A DNA stretch of 64,000 nucleotides from Halomonas sp. S3-1-1 (GCF_023757625.1 NZ_JALGBZ010000005.1:124001-188000), one strand, 5' to 3'. Numbered from the stretch's first letter, positions 15,661 through 23,694 are shown. Notes: generated from the sequence alone by a model not told the origin. A program made the numbers and translations.

Positions 15661-16931
15661 GCAAGTATTCCCTCGATCTCTTTCATTTGTTGGGGTGTGG
15701 CATTGAGCGACTGCCCCATCTTCTGCGAGTCGACCATGTTCATGGGCGTCAGGTAGCGGTCGCCGCCAGCGATCGGCGGCATGTTCTCGAGCCGACGGAT
15801 GTCGTTGACGCTGAGCCAGCCCCATTGGCGAGCAATGGCGTAGGCCTCGAAGCGCGATTTCTGATCGCCGCGCAGCAGCCCGGAGACGTTGAACTCGATG
15901 TAGAGGTTCTTGCGCTCTTCGGGAAGCAGCAGGTCGCGCATCATGGCGGCCTCTTTGCGCTTGATCCACGGCATCAGGGTGTAGATGACGAACTGAAGCC
16001 CCAGGTGCTCGATGTTGTTGAACGTGGCCTTGTCCAAATGCTGAATCATGTTGGGCGCGACGCGATACAGGCGGCAGACCTCGACCACGCCAAAGTTTCG
16101 CGACTCGAGCAGCTGCGCCTTTTCGTTATCCATCGCCAACTGCTTGTACTGCATGCCCTCCTGAAGCAGCGCCACCGAGAAGGCATTGCGCAAACCGCCA
16201 CCGTGACGCTCGGTAAACTTGTCGAGTAAACGGTCAACGTTTGCCTGGTCTGCGATGGCGGTGGCTTCCCGCGGCCGCTCGATCACGCCGGCCATCGTGG
16301 CACCGCGCTGGAACACCGCCGAGGCGTGCTGCTCGGTCGCCATGGCCAAGCCGATGGTGTCGGCGTTGGTGGCGATCGGCGAAATGCCCAAGTAGCCGTC
16401 GAGCGAAAACCCTTTGACGTGATGCACTGAGCGCATCGGCAGGATCTGATCGGCATAATCGACGAGCTGGTAATACGGAAGCCCGTCCGGGCCTTTCAGC
16501 ACACGCATCTTTTTGGGGTGTACCGGGATCAACTCGGTCGGGTAGCCCGCGCCATCGCGTTCGATCAGCGAGAACTCGTTGCCTTCGAGCGTCAGGCTGC
16601 CCATGCCCTGCTCGTAGTATTCGAAGCTGGTGTCTTTCTTGTTGGGCTGGTTGTGGATCACGTCATAAAGCGGATGGTCAGTGGCGCGCTCGCGGCCACC
16701 GTCGCTGTCGCGGCGGTAGAGCTCGCAGGGCAGCTGCGCTACCGACTCGGCCAGCAACGTAACGCAGGCGCGCAACGCGCTGACGCCCAAAGCGTTCTCG
16801 GTGTTCACCATGGTGCCAGCGGCACTCTGACGGCCTGAACGAGAGCTTACCCAGTTGCCAGACCAGTCCTGCACGCTTCGCTTTCGGCTAGAAGATGATG
16901 CGGATGATCTGAAGAGGCTTGGCACGAACAT
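15648..16931 (-). CDS. Phage portal protein (HK97 family)
   Basis: 427 residues. The start is the ATG at 16931, which overlaps the previous stop as TGATG; two codons further up there is only a TTG. Motifs of the HK97 portal family: ALGVSALRACVTLLAESVAQ, LYDVIHNQPN, SLTLEGNEFSLIERD, GAVIERP-like GATMAGVIERP, RLYRVAPNMI and FVIYTLMPWIKRKEA. It forms the dodecameric DNA channel at the head vertex. Confidence 0.95.
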   Translation of the reverse strand: MFVPSLFRSSASSSSRKRSVQDWSGNWVSSRSGRQSAAGTMVNTENALGVSALRACVTLLAESVAQLPCELYRRDSDGGRERATDHPLYDVIHNQPNKKDTSFEYYEQGMGSLTLEGNEFSLIERDGAGYPTELIPVHPKKMRVLKGPDGLPYYQLVDYADQILPMRSVHHVKGFSLDGYLGISPIATNADTIGLAMATEQHASAVFQRGATMAGVIERPREATAIADQANVDRLLDKFTERHGGGLRNAFSVALLQEGMQYKQLAMDNEKAQLLESRNFGVVEVCRLYRVAPNMIQHLDKATFNNIEHLGLQFVIYTLMPWIKRKEAAMMRDLLLPEERKNLYIEFNVSGLLRGDQKSRFEAYAIARQWGWLSVNDIRRLENMPPIAGGDRYLTPMNMVDSQKMGQSLNATPQQMKEIEGILACTQ

Positions 16932-17128
16932 CAGCAATCCTCTTCATCGTCGGCCACTGCTGCCGGTAGCGCGTTCCGAGCGGCCGCCCGTGAGGCGAGC
17001 CAGGACCAGAGTAGGCAGAAACCGCCGGCGACCATGTAGCCAGCGGCGGGGAGTATCAGCCATGCGCCAAAGGCCACCAGCCCGACACCCAGCAGGCCTA
17101 CAGTAAGAGTGATGAGGTTAATCAGCAT
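16931..17128 (-). CDS. Small membrane protein between TerL and portal
   Basis: 65 residues, overlapping both neighbours by a few bases. It carries two predicted membrane spans (residues 1-25 and about 28-48) and an acidic C-terminus (VADDEED). Small membrane proteins at this position are common in HK97-like prophages, but no function is assigned. The tight overlaps support its being a real gene. Confidence 0.6.
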   Translation of the reverse strand: MLINLITLTVGLLGVGLVAFGAWLILPAAGYMVAGGFCLLWSWLASRAAARNALPAAVADDEEDC

Positions 17129-18837
17129 GTCACGTCCGAGGTGTCGTAAATGGATTCTTCCGGCTCGTCGTTTTCGGTGAGCACGGCCCGCCCCAACGCC
17201 ATCAAGATGGCGATGATGCCGTCGATCTTGTTCTCAGGCTTTTCCTTGCGCGGGTAGATGTTGTCCTTGGCATCGGCCTTGGCCACCACGTTGCTGGCCA
17301 TCCAAGTAAGCACCGGGCACTTGGCGTGCCGGAAGCGCCCGCCTGTGATCGCCGCCTCAAGCTCCCGCATTGCCGGGCTCATGTTCTGAACCGTGTTGCG
17401 GTACTCGACGATGCTAGCGCCATCGGCCATCAACTGGTGGGCGAGCTGTGTGGCACGCCACGGGTCGTAGGCGATTTCGGTGATCTCGAACATACCGGCC
17501 AGATCCTTGATCTCTTCGCGGATCAGATCGAAGTCGAGTTCCTCGCCATCGGTGATTACCAGATCGCCGTTGTTCTGCCAGGCCTCATAGGCGGCCTTGT
17601 TCGTGCTCGCCCGCTCGACCGCCCCTTCAGGCAGGTAGTTGCGAACGAACACCGTCCAGCGCGTTTTCAACCGGCCCTTCTTGTCAGGCACTTCATCGCG
17701 GAACAGTAGTGCGATGCTCGCGATGTCGGTCTTGCTGGCAAGGTCGACACCCATCCAGCACGGCTGGCCGATGAAGTCCTCGAGCTTGAGCGAGGGATCA
17801 CCCAAGGCGTGCCAACTTGCCATGTTGAGCCAGGCCGTGCGCGCGCTTACCCAGACGTTCAGGTGCTTCGTCAGAAACGAGTTCTGGCGGCTTGGGTACC
17901 GAATGGCGTCACGCTGCGCCTTGAGCAAAAACTCTTCGCTGACCGAGACGCCAAAGTTCGGGTTGGCCTTGCGTAGTACCGCCGGATCTTTCCAATCGTC
18001 ACCATCGTCGATGGTGTAGATGATGGCGAAGAGCTCATCGTTGGGCAGCGCCCCGTCGAGCATCTGTTGAGCCTGACGCCGCTTGTCGTAGCAAGGGCCG
18101 GCCAGGTTGAAGCCCGCGGTGGTGATGATGAACATCAGCGGCTGGTCGCGGGCGCCCATGCCGGTCAGCATGGTTTCATAGAGGTTCGGCGTCTGGTGTT
18201 CGTGGAACTCGTCGACCAGCGCGCAGGAAGGCGAACTACCGTCGCCCGGGTTACCGATCAGCGGCTCCAAGCGGCTGCCGTCTTCAGGAATCGAGATGTT
18301 CTTCGCCATGATCTCGATGCCCGCGGCGCTGACCAACGCCGGCGACTTCATGAGCATCAAGCGGGCCGGGCGAAATACCTCCCACGCTTGTTTTTCGGTC
18401 GTCGCGCCGCAGTAAACCTCAGCGCCGTACTCGCCATCCGCGCAGAGCATGATATTGGCGATCGCTGCCGCCAGTACCGACTTGCCGTTTTTCCGCTCGA
18501 CCTCGATGTAGGCCTCGCTGAAGCGACGTAGCCCGGTTTTCTTCTTCAACCAGCCAAAAATGCTGGCGACGATGAACAGTTGCCATGGCTCTAGCGTGAT
18601 CAACCGCCGCTCGCGCGCCCACTTCCCTTTCGTGTGCGGTAGCAGTTGGATGAACGCGCAGACGCGCTCGGCTTCTTCTTTATCGAACCGGTAAGGAAAG
18701 GACCGGGACTTCGACGCCTTGAGATCGTCCAGATGGCGCTGGCAAGCCTGCCGGACCTCCTTGCACGCGGGAATCCTCTTGGCCACCACGTCCCGAGCGT
18801 ACTTGTTCGCTGCGTTGACGTGCGGGTACGTGGCCAT
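17122..18837 (-). CDS. terL: Terminase large subunit
   Basis: 571 residues. ATPase part: Walker A-like VERKNGKS near residue 115, Walker B CALVDEFHEH near 208, and the coupling motif ITTAG near 238. Nuclease part: MGVDLASKTD near 370 and KIDGIIAILMALGRA near the C-terminus. The family is Terminase_1 (HK97 gp2-like), which translocates and cuts DNA. It begins seven bases after TerS. Confidence 0.95.
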   Translation of the reverse strand: MATYPHVNAANKYARDVVAKRIPACKEVRQACQRHLDDLKASKSRSFPYRFDKEEAERVCAFIQLLPHTKGKWARERRLITLEPWQLFIVASIFGWLKKKTGLRRFSEAYIEVERKNGKSVLAAAIANIMLCADGEYGAEVYCGATTEKQAWEVFRPARLMLMKSPALVSAAGIEIMAKNISIPEDGSRLEPLIGNPGDGSSPSCALVDEFHEHQTPNLYETMLTGMGARDQPLMFIITTAGFNLAGPCYDKRRQAQQMLDGALPNDELFAIIYTIDDGDDWKDPAVLRKANPNFGVSVSEEFLLKAQRDAIRYPSRQNSFLTKHLNVWVSARTAWLNMASWHALGDPSLKLEDFIGQPCWMGVDLASKTDIASIALLFRDEVPDKKGRLKTRWTVFVRNYLPEGAVERASTNKAAYEAWQNNGDLVITDGEELDFDLIREEIKDLAGMFEITEIAYDPWRATQLAHQLMADGASIVEYRNTVQNMSPAMRELEAAITGGRFRHAKCPVLTWMASNVVAKADAKDNIYPRKEKPENKIDGIIAILMALGRAVLTENDEPEESIYDTSDVTC

Positions 18838-18843
18838 AGTGCT

Positions 18844-19314
18844 TCATCGCTTTTTACCTAGAAGGTCTTTGAATGGGTTGCCGGCTTCCTTGGCGCCCGG
18901 CACCGCCAACCGCGAACGGCTGGCCGGATCGAGCCCCAGGGCACTGCCGTACAGCGACATTTGCTTGAGCGCGGCATTGGCCTCTGTACATGCCGGGTTC
19001 TTGATGTCCGAGTTCATTCCGGCCACCACGATGCCGTTCTTGGCTATATCCTGTTCAGCAAGTCGCCAGCGCGAGTACGCCGCACAGAACGCCTCGAGGT
19101 TATGCAGATCAGAGCCAGTCAGAATTTTGCTACCAATCAACCAGGGCGCGACCCGCTCCCACATTTCGATACCGATCGGCGAGAGCCACTCGGGCGGCAG
19201 CGGCACTTCAAGCAGCTCTTCGCCCTGGGGCTCATCGTGGTTCACTGCCCGCTTGCCAGCGTTGCCCTGCACCGCTTTCAGGTGGCTCGGCTTGGGTTTG
19301 CGACCTCGTGTCAT
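18844..19314 (-). CDS. terS: Terminase small subunit (P27 family)
   Basis: 156 residues from ATG at 19314 with GAGGAA seven bases upstream; the open frame further up begins only at TTG. MTRGRKPKPSHLKAVQGNAGKR is the P27-family opening, followed by an HTH-like helical region (LTGSDLHNLEAFCAAYSRWR). It recognises the packaging site and loads TerL. Confidence 0.92.
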   Translation of the reverse strand: MTRGRKPKPSHLKAVQGNAGKRAVNHDEPQGEELLEVPLPPEWLSPIGIEMWERVAPWLIGSKILTGSDLHNLEAFCAAYSRWRLAEQDIAKNGIVVAGMNSDIKNPACTEANAALKQMSLYGSALGLDPASRSRLAVPGAKEAGNPFKDLLGKKR

Positions 19315-19425
19315 TTGGCAATTCCTCGCGCCGACCTGATTTTTCAATTTCGCGGTTATAAAAATTTAATGGAGGCTGCGGTGTCCGCTTGCGCCAGCCT
19401 GTAGGGATTGGATCCCCCCTCCCCA

Positions 19426-19791
19426 TCAGGCGTCGTCGCCACGGCCTCGCCGGGCCTCGCTCTGCGTCTTCGCCTTGTGGCACGGCCCGCATATCGCCTG
19501 CAGGTTGTCGTCGCTGTCAGTGCCGCCTGAGGCGATATTGACGATGTGGTCGACCTCAACAGCGGGCGTGAAAAAGCCCCGCTTTAGGCAGGGCTGGCAT
19601 AGGCATTTATCTCGCCGGAGTATGCGCTGACGCTTGCGGCGCCATGGCCTACCACCGCGATCCTGCTTTCGGTTCGGTGACTTCTTCCAGTCTCTTGCCT
19701 GGTCGGCGTGCTTACCGCAGTAGCCGTGTGTATTGGTCGTCTTGCCGCTGCACATGGGGGCACGACATGGACGCGGCGGAGAACTAGGCAT
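19426..19791 (-). CDS. HNH endonuclease (packaging-associated)
   Basis: 121 residues. HNH core: EVDHIVNIASGGTDSDDNLQ followed by CGPCHKAKT, with two further CxxC-like zinc ligands (CLCQPCLKRG). HNH proteins beside the terminase are needed for cos cleavage in HK97-like phages. The start overlaps the stop of Rz1 by one base. Confidence 0.92.
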   Translation of the reverse strand: MPSSPPRPCRAPMCSGKTTNTHGYCGKHADQARDWKKSPNRKQDRGGRPWRRKRQRILRRDKCLCQPCLKRGFFTPAVEVDHIVNIASGGTDSDDNLQAICGPCHKAKTQSEARRGRGDDA

Positions 19792-20063
19792 TAATCATCA
19801 CTCGCATCGTTTGCCAATATCTCGACCGTCGCCGCCCGATCAGCATTTACCCGCCGGCGCAGCGCTTCGTATTGAGCGAGCAGCTCGAGCAGCCCCTTGT
19901 TACCTTGCAGTATCAACTGGGGTGCCGGCAGCTCGCTGGTCAGGTGGGCGGGCACGATCGGGCACTGATCCATCGTCGCGGGCGTCGCCGGTCTGGAGTT
20001 GGCGCACCCAGTCAGCAATACCGCCAGGCACATCGCCATCCATCCAGTCACGTGCTTGCGCAT
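19791..20063 (-). CDS. Rz1-like outer membrane spanin lipoprotein
   Basis: 90 residues. A lipoprotein signal ends in LLTGC with Cys20 as the lipidation site, followed by a Pro-containing short domain. Residues 1-54 are encoded within the Rz gene in another frame, and the 3' part extends beyond it. This overlapping Rz/Rz1 layout is the hallmark of two-component spanins that fuse inner and outer membranes at lysis. Confidence 0.85.
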   Translation of the reverse strand: MRKHVTGWMAMCLAVLLTGCANSRPATPATMDQCPIVPAHLTSELPAPQLILQGNKGLLELLAQYEALRRRVNADRAATVEILANDASDD

Positions 20064-20349
20064 CGGTCTCTCCCAGTTGCTCGAGCGCGGTACGGCTGGC
20101 GCTCATGTCCAGAGCTATACGATCCAGCGCACGGTCTCGTGCTGCCATTGCTTCATTCAGCGTTTCGATCTGCTGGCGCTGCCATTGCTGGTGCTCCTGC
20201 AGCACATCGGCCCGCGTTCGCTGGCGCTCGGCTTCGGCCTGGTAGGCGTCGCGCTGCCCCGTCACGTGCTGCCAGTACCACCAAGCAGCCAACAGCATGA
20301 GCGCAGCGATCGCTAAGGCCAGCGCTTTACTCTGTAGCTTTGCCAGCAT
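19900..20349 (-). CDS. Rz-like inner membrane spanin
   Basis: 149 residues from ATG at 20349: an N-terminal membrane anchor (ALALAIAALMLLAAWWYW), then a long coiled coil (residues 30-100, Gln/Glu/Arg rich) in the periplasm. Its 3' end overlaps the Rz1-like gene by 164 bases. Its start overlaps the preceding small membrane protein gene. Confidence 0.85.
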   Translation of the reverse strand: MLAKLQSKALALAIAALMLLAAWWYWQHVTGQRDAYQAEAERQRTRADVLQEHQQWQRQQIETLNEAMAARDRALDRIALDMSASRTALEQLGETDAQARDWMDGDVPGGIADWVRQLQTGDARDDGSVPDRARPPDQRAAGTPVDTAR

Positions 20350-20566
20350 GGCGCGGCCTATCGGTGACAGATTGCTTGAGGCTTCGAAGGATGACCGCGG
20401 CGCTGGATAGCATGGCGCCCGCCAGCACGAAATAGCGGTCGGCAATGATGCCATCCCAGAAAGGGAGCAGCGCTTGCGCCGTCGTGACCGCGCTCAGTAT
20501 GGCGGCGTGGTTGGACCACAGCCGGTGCCACACATGGGCATCATCTGCCAGTTGAGGCTTCTTCAT
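20327..20566 (-). CDS. Holin-like small membrane protein
   Basis: 79 residues. It opens KKPQLADDAHVWHRLWSNHAAI and has two predicted membrane spans (residues about 22-38 and 45-60) ending in a charged tail. This pattern is widespread in lysis regions of Pseudomonas and Halomonas prophages and is usually annotated as a holin-like protein. It overlaps its upstream neighbour by ATGA. Holin activity is inferred from context. Confidence 0.65.
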   Translation of the reverse strand: MKKPQLADDAHVWHRLWSNHAAILSAVTTAQALLPFWDGIIADRYFVLAGAMLSSAAVILRSLKQSVTDRPRHAGKATE

Positions 20567-20970
20567 TGGTTACTCTCCGGTATGATCGCGGCGCTGCCCG
20601 TCCAGCCTGGATCCGACATCATCTGCTGAGTCGCGCGGCACTGTTGCACTTCGCGCTCCAGCGTCGAAATGCGACGGCGCAGGTTGCTCGTGTAGCCCTG
20701 CTCGTCACCCAACTGCTGTTCGTTATCGCTGGCCTGCGCCTCAAAGCTGCCCGCCTTGGCCTGCTCTTCACTTAGCGCATAGGTCAGCCCATAGACCGCC
20801 GCGCGGTACGCGGTCACAGTGCTGGCGAAGTCCTCGCGGATCGCCGCCTTGTCGAACGTCTGAACCACGGCGAACACCGACGCGAGCACGAACGACCAGA
20901 GGAAGCCGCGATAGAGCCGCCGGTATTTCCGCGCGCTCGCCATCGCCGCCTTGTAATCGCTCGCTGTCAT
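20563..20970 (-). CDS. Lysis-region membrane-anchored coiled-coil protein
   Basis: 135 residues. One membrane span near residues 22-40 (LWSFVLASVFAVVQTF) is followed by a long helical, coiled-coil region (NLRRRISTLEREVQQC). It could be a second i-spanin-like protein or a regulator of the holin; no family is recognised. TGATG joins it to the previous gene. Confidence 0.55.
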   Translation of the reverse strand: MTASDYKAAMASARKYRRLYRGFLWSFVLASVFAVVQTFDKAAIREDFASTVTAYRAAVYGLTYALSEEQAKAGSFEAQASDNEQQLGDEQGYTSNLRRRISTLEREVQQCRATQQMMSDPGWTGSAAIIPESNQ

Positions 20971-21281
20971 CACTTGTCACCCTTCACGCCCAACCACCGG
21001 TCGAGCCTGCTTTCGAGTTTCACCATGCCCACGTAACCAATGCCGGCACCGATACCGGCCGCCCACGATGGGTCGGCGCCCAGGGTGATAGAGATAGGCA
21101 CCATGCCGTAAGAGGCCAGCCCTACCATCGGCACCTCCAGCCACTTGCGCGGCGGACGCGGTGGCAGCGAGCCCAGTATCTTGAGACCCGCCATGATCAT
21201 TGCGGCGATTGCAGCGCTAACCGGCGGCTCAGCGATGAACGCCCGAAATGCCAGCCAAGCCATAAGCAACATCTCTGGCAT
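20970..21281 (-). CDS. Holin-like membrane protein
   Basis: 103 residues with about three hydrophobic segments (residues 1-16, 20-38, 52-85) and a charged C-terminus (KLESRLDRWLGVKGDK). Size and layout match lambda-type class I phage holins. Position between amidase and spanins supports a role in timing membrane disruption. Confidence 0.65.
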   Translation of the reverse strand: MPEMLLMAWLAFRAFIAEPPVSAAIAAMIMAGLKILGSLPPRPPRKWLEVPMVGLASYGMVPISITLGADPSWAAGIGAGIGYVGMVKLESRLDRWLGVKGDK

Positions 21282-21289
21282 GGCTCACC

Positions 21290-21586
21290 TCAGTTGTTCT
21301 GTCGCCGGTCTGACCTCGCCAGAGCGTTGATGAGGGGAATAAACGACAACATGGCCAATGAGACCAGTACGCGCCATGTCACATAGCGCGTCTCGACCTC
21401 GAGCGGCATCGTGTAGTCCGTCAAGCGCAGCGCGATCACCGCCGCGGCAATGCCCAGCACACACTCGATCGCGAACCGGGATTGACTATTGCGCGTGGTG
21501 CGCAGCGCTGAGATGCAGCGGTAAACGATATAGATACCGATCGGCACGTGAGCTATGGCCAGCAGATCAGATACCCAGTGAATCAT
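21290..21586 (-). CDS. Small membrane protein in lysis cassette
   Basis: 98 residues from the second of two tandem ATG codons, which gives better spacing from GGAGG. Three hydrophobic segments (residues about 5-22, 42-55, 70-88) suggest a holin, antiholin or pinholin-like protein. It follows the amidase with overlapping stop/start. Confidence 0.6.
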   Translation of the reverse strand: MIHWVSDLLAIAHVPIGIYIVYRCISALRTTRNSQSRFAIECVLGIAAAVIALRLTDYTMPLEVETRYVTWRVLVSLAMLSFIPLINALARSDRRQNN

Positions 21587-22089
21587 CATCCACCTCCTGC
21601 GATCTCGAGCTGGCTAACGGCGTCGACTTCTTCAATCCATTGGCCGTGCCACTCTTCAGGGGTATCGGCCCACATGTCGTGCAAGCCATCGCGATAGGTG
21701 CGCCAATCAAAGCAGGGGCAGCCGCGCGATTCATGCCCGGGAAATCCGTTGTGCCCCATGATCAGCGCCTCGGGGTAGCGCTCATGTAGATCGGTCAGTA
21801 CCGCATCCAGCGCCGCCCACTGCTCAGCCGTGAAGTTGTCTTCCGGCGTCTTGCCGTCATCCTTTACGCCGCCGGCCATACACACGCCAATATTGCCGGT
21901 GTTGTAGCCGCCAACGTGGGCGCCGGTCTGATTCTCGGGCCGCCCGCACTCGAGCGTGCCATCACGGCGGATCACATAGTGATAGCCCACATCACGCCAC
22001 CCACGCGCCAGGTGCCACTCACGAATTTCAGACACGCCGATGTCCATGCTGGCCGTGGTGGCCGCACAGTGGATGGTGATGTAGCGCAT
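21586..22089 (-). CDS. N-acetylmuramoyl-L-alanine amidase endolysin (T7 lysozyme type)
   Basis: 167 residues from ATG at 22089. Amidase_2 pattern with zinc ligands: TIHCAATT near the start, the GYHYVIRRDGT motif, and a His/Cys pair in GHNGFPGHESRGCPCFDW. It cleaves the peptide stem from glycan in the cell wall. There is no signal peptide, so release needs a holin. It is the first gene of the lysis module. Confidence 0.93.
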   Translation of the reverse strand: MRYITIHCAATTASMDIGVSEIREWHLARGWRDVGYHYVIRRDGTLECGRPENQTGAHVGGYNTGNIGVCMAGGVKDDGKTPEDNFTAEQWAALDAVLTDLHERYPEALIMGHNGFPGHESRGCPCFDWRTYRDGLHDMWADTPEEWHGQWIEEVDAVSQLEIAGGG

Positions 22090-22165
22090 GGATGCCTCGA
22101 ATAGAAAGGCCCTGCACGACCAGGGCAAGGCGTACCAGTGGCACGCAATGGGAACAGCGGAAAGC

Positions 22166-22195
22166 AAAAAGCCCCGCCGGGTGACCGGCAGGGCT
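22166..22195 (-). terminator. Intrinsic terminator upstream of the lysis module
   Basis: Read leftward, AGCCCTGCCGG pairs with CCGGCGGGGCT around a four-base loop with one mismatch and is followed by five T. It stands between early genes and the lysis operon, where antitermination would act. Confidence 0.75.
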
Positions 22196-22300
22196 CTTTG
22201 ATGTGTGGCGGCCAGCGTCAGTTAGCGCCAGCCTAGAAACATCATAGACTGGTCGTGGAGTAGATACAACATGCGCGAGCAAGCATGACATCTAAAAACC

Positions 22301-22329
22301 TTGCAATGGAAACTATGTTTCCATATAAT
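22301..22329 (+). promoter_or_regulatory. Promoter of the anti-CRISPR cassette with operator in its spacer
   Basis: TTGCAA (22301-22306) and TATAAT (22324-22329) are 17 bases apart, near-perfect sigma70 elements. Between them ATGGAAAC, TAT and GTTTCCAT (22306-22324) form a perfect inverted repeat. Known Aca proteins repress acr promoters through such repeats, so this is the likely Aca operator. AAGGAGA at 22342-22348 is the ribosome site of the acr gene. Confidence 0.8.
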
Positions 22330-22355
22330 AAATACATCACCCAAGGAGAACAGCC

Positions 22356-22814
22356 ATGAAACTACTTCACACCAGCCCTAGCGAAATCACCGAAATAAAC
22401 TCTTTCGGACGCTTTGGAGAGTTCCTGTTCTTTGCCGATGAAGCCTATACGATGACAGCTGGCGACCATCTGACATACAGCATCGAGATTAACGAAGATG
22501 ACATCATCGAAGCTAGCCAGTTGTTCTACCACGCCGATGCGGAAAAGCTCTCTGACTTGGTTGCCGAGCTAGCAGCAAAGCTCAGCATTGATGAAGACGA
22601 CGCCGAGGCGCTGATCGACGAAAGCAAAAGCATTTTCGATCTGGATCTCGACATCGAGCCCGAAGATATGGCCGATGCCAGCTGGGATGTTCAGATATTC
22701 ACCGCTCGAGCCGCCCAAATCCTTGGATTCCGCGCGGTCGAAGTTGAAGACGAGCAGGGTGCAGCCTTCATGGTCAGTATGATGGGTCGCGAATCAGAGC
22801 TGGTGAAAGCATGA
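22356..22814 (+). CDS. acrIF11: AcrIF11-like anti-CRISPR (ADP-ribosyltransferase)
   Basis: 152 residues. From memory it aligns along its whole length with AcrIF11 of Pseudomonas: HTSP.EI..IN near residue 5, GRFGEFLFFAD at 18-28, YTMTAGDHLTY at 31-41, DDIIEASQLFYH at 48-59, and LGFRAVEVEDEQG at 123-135. AcrIF11 ADP-ribosylates Cas8f of the type I-F Cascade and blocks PAM recognition. It is on the strand opposite the flanking late and early genes, with its own promoter, and overlaps the following HTH gene by ATGA. AT content is higher than the neighbouring phage genes. Function is inferred from similarity and the acr-aca layout. Confidence 0.88.
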   Translation: MKLLHTSPSEITEINSFGRFGEFLFFADEAYTMTAGDHLTYSIEINEDDIIEASQLFYHADAEKLSDLVAELAAKLSIDEDDAEALIDESKSIFDLDLDIEPEDMADASWDVQIFTARAAQILGFRAVEVEDEQGAAFMVSMMGRESELVKA

Positions 22815-23041
22815 TCGACGCCGAAAAGTATCACAGACCCGAGCAAGCGGCAGAGCTGATCAATAAAGCCCTAGAAGTTTGCAAGACAAAGCCTGAGCTG
22901 GCGCGGCGCCTTGGCATGACTCGCCAGTACATTAACGCCATCCTGCGCGCCGACAAAACGATGAGCTATGGAATGCAAATCATGCTTGAGCAATTAGCGA
23001 GCGAAAGCCCTGCGGCGGACAGGGCTTCCAGTGACACCTAA
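22811..23041 (+). CDS. Small HTH protein, candidate Aca repressor
   Basis: 76 residues. A helix-turn-helix is visible at about residues 32-55 (ELARRLGMTRQYINAILRA), similar in type to Cro/YdaS-like folds. It is the second gene of a two-gene operon behind the AcrIF11 homologue, the defining position of anti-CRISPR-associated (Aca) autorepressors, and the promoter carries a perfect inverted repeat. I cannot assign it to one of the numbered Aca families. Its TAA stop overlaps the TAG stop of the convergent gene by two bases. Confidence 0.8.
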   Translation: MIDAEKYHRPEQAAELINKALEVCKTKPELARRLGMTRQYINAILRADKTMSYGMQIMLEQLASESPAADRASSDT

Positions 23042-23694
23042 ACCTGCGCCAGTGCCAACAGCTCGGCGCGGGCAAACCGGGCAGCATCCTTCACCGCCAT
23101 TCCGTTCTTAAAGATCGCTTCCCCCCGATTCTTATTCGGCACCAGATGCCTCACTCCCTGCTTATCGGTCTCCACCACCGTCGGCACAATATCTCCCATC
23201 ACTGACAGCGACCCCATCTGCAGCATGCGCGAGTACATCGGCAGGTGCTTGGCGATGAAATCGTAGGACTCAGCCCACGGCGCCGCTTGCTGGGTCGGCA
23301 TTGGGTGCAGCTTCGCCGCGCGGATCAGCACGGCCAGCCGTGCGCGCGGACGCAGGCGGGCCGACTCGAGCCACGCCCGGGCGAACTCATGCGCCGCGCT
23401 TACCCGGCTACCCCGCTCATACGCGATCGCCAACGGCTCAGCCGCCGCGGTACCGCCGCCGGGCTGCTGCCCCAGCGTCGCCGCCGGGCTGAACGGCTGG
23501 AATCCCTCGTTCTGGTGCATGTGCCACGTCACACGCTCGGCCTCCATGTCGAGCACCCTGTCGACGAACGCGCGGGTCGCCTCCAGGTCGTGGTCGGGGT
23601 GTGCCGCGCGCGCCAGCTCCCGCAGTCGCTGAATGCCCATGTTCCGATAATCGCGCATTGCGCCCCCTGTGTTCAGTTGTAGTGCCGCGCTCAT
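23038..23694 (-). CDS. Unknown phage early/delayed-early protein
   Basis: 218 residues from ATG at 23694, which overlaps the VRR-NUC stop as ATGA. No recognised domain, no membrane span. The N-terminus is basic and helical (YRNMGIQRLRELARAAHPDHD), and the C-terminal 60 residues are Arg/Ala-rich helices. It is the last gene before the lysis module, where lambdoid phages encode the late antiterminator Q, but no Q-type zinc finger is seen. The antiterminator idea is positional only. Confidence 0.6.
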   Translation of the reverse strand: MSAALQLNTGGAMRDYRNMGIQRLRELARAAHPDHDLEATRAFVDRVLDMEAERVTWHMHQNEGFQPFSPAATLGQQPGGGTAAAEPLAIAYERGSRVSAAHEFARAWLESARLRPRARLAVLIRAAKLHPMPTQQAAPWAESYDFIAKHLPMYSRMLQMGSLSVMGDIVPTVVETDKQGVRHLVPNKNRGEAIFKNGMAVKDAARFARAELLALAQV

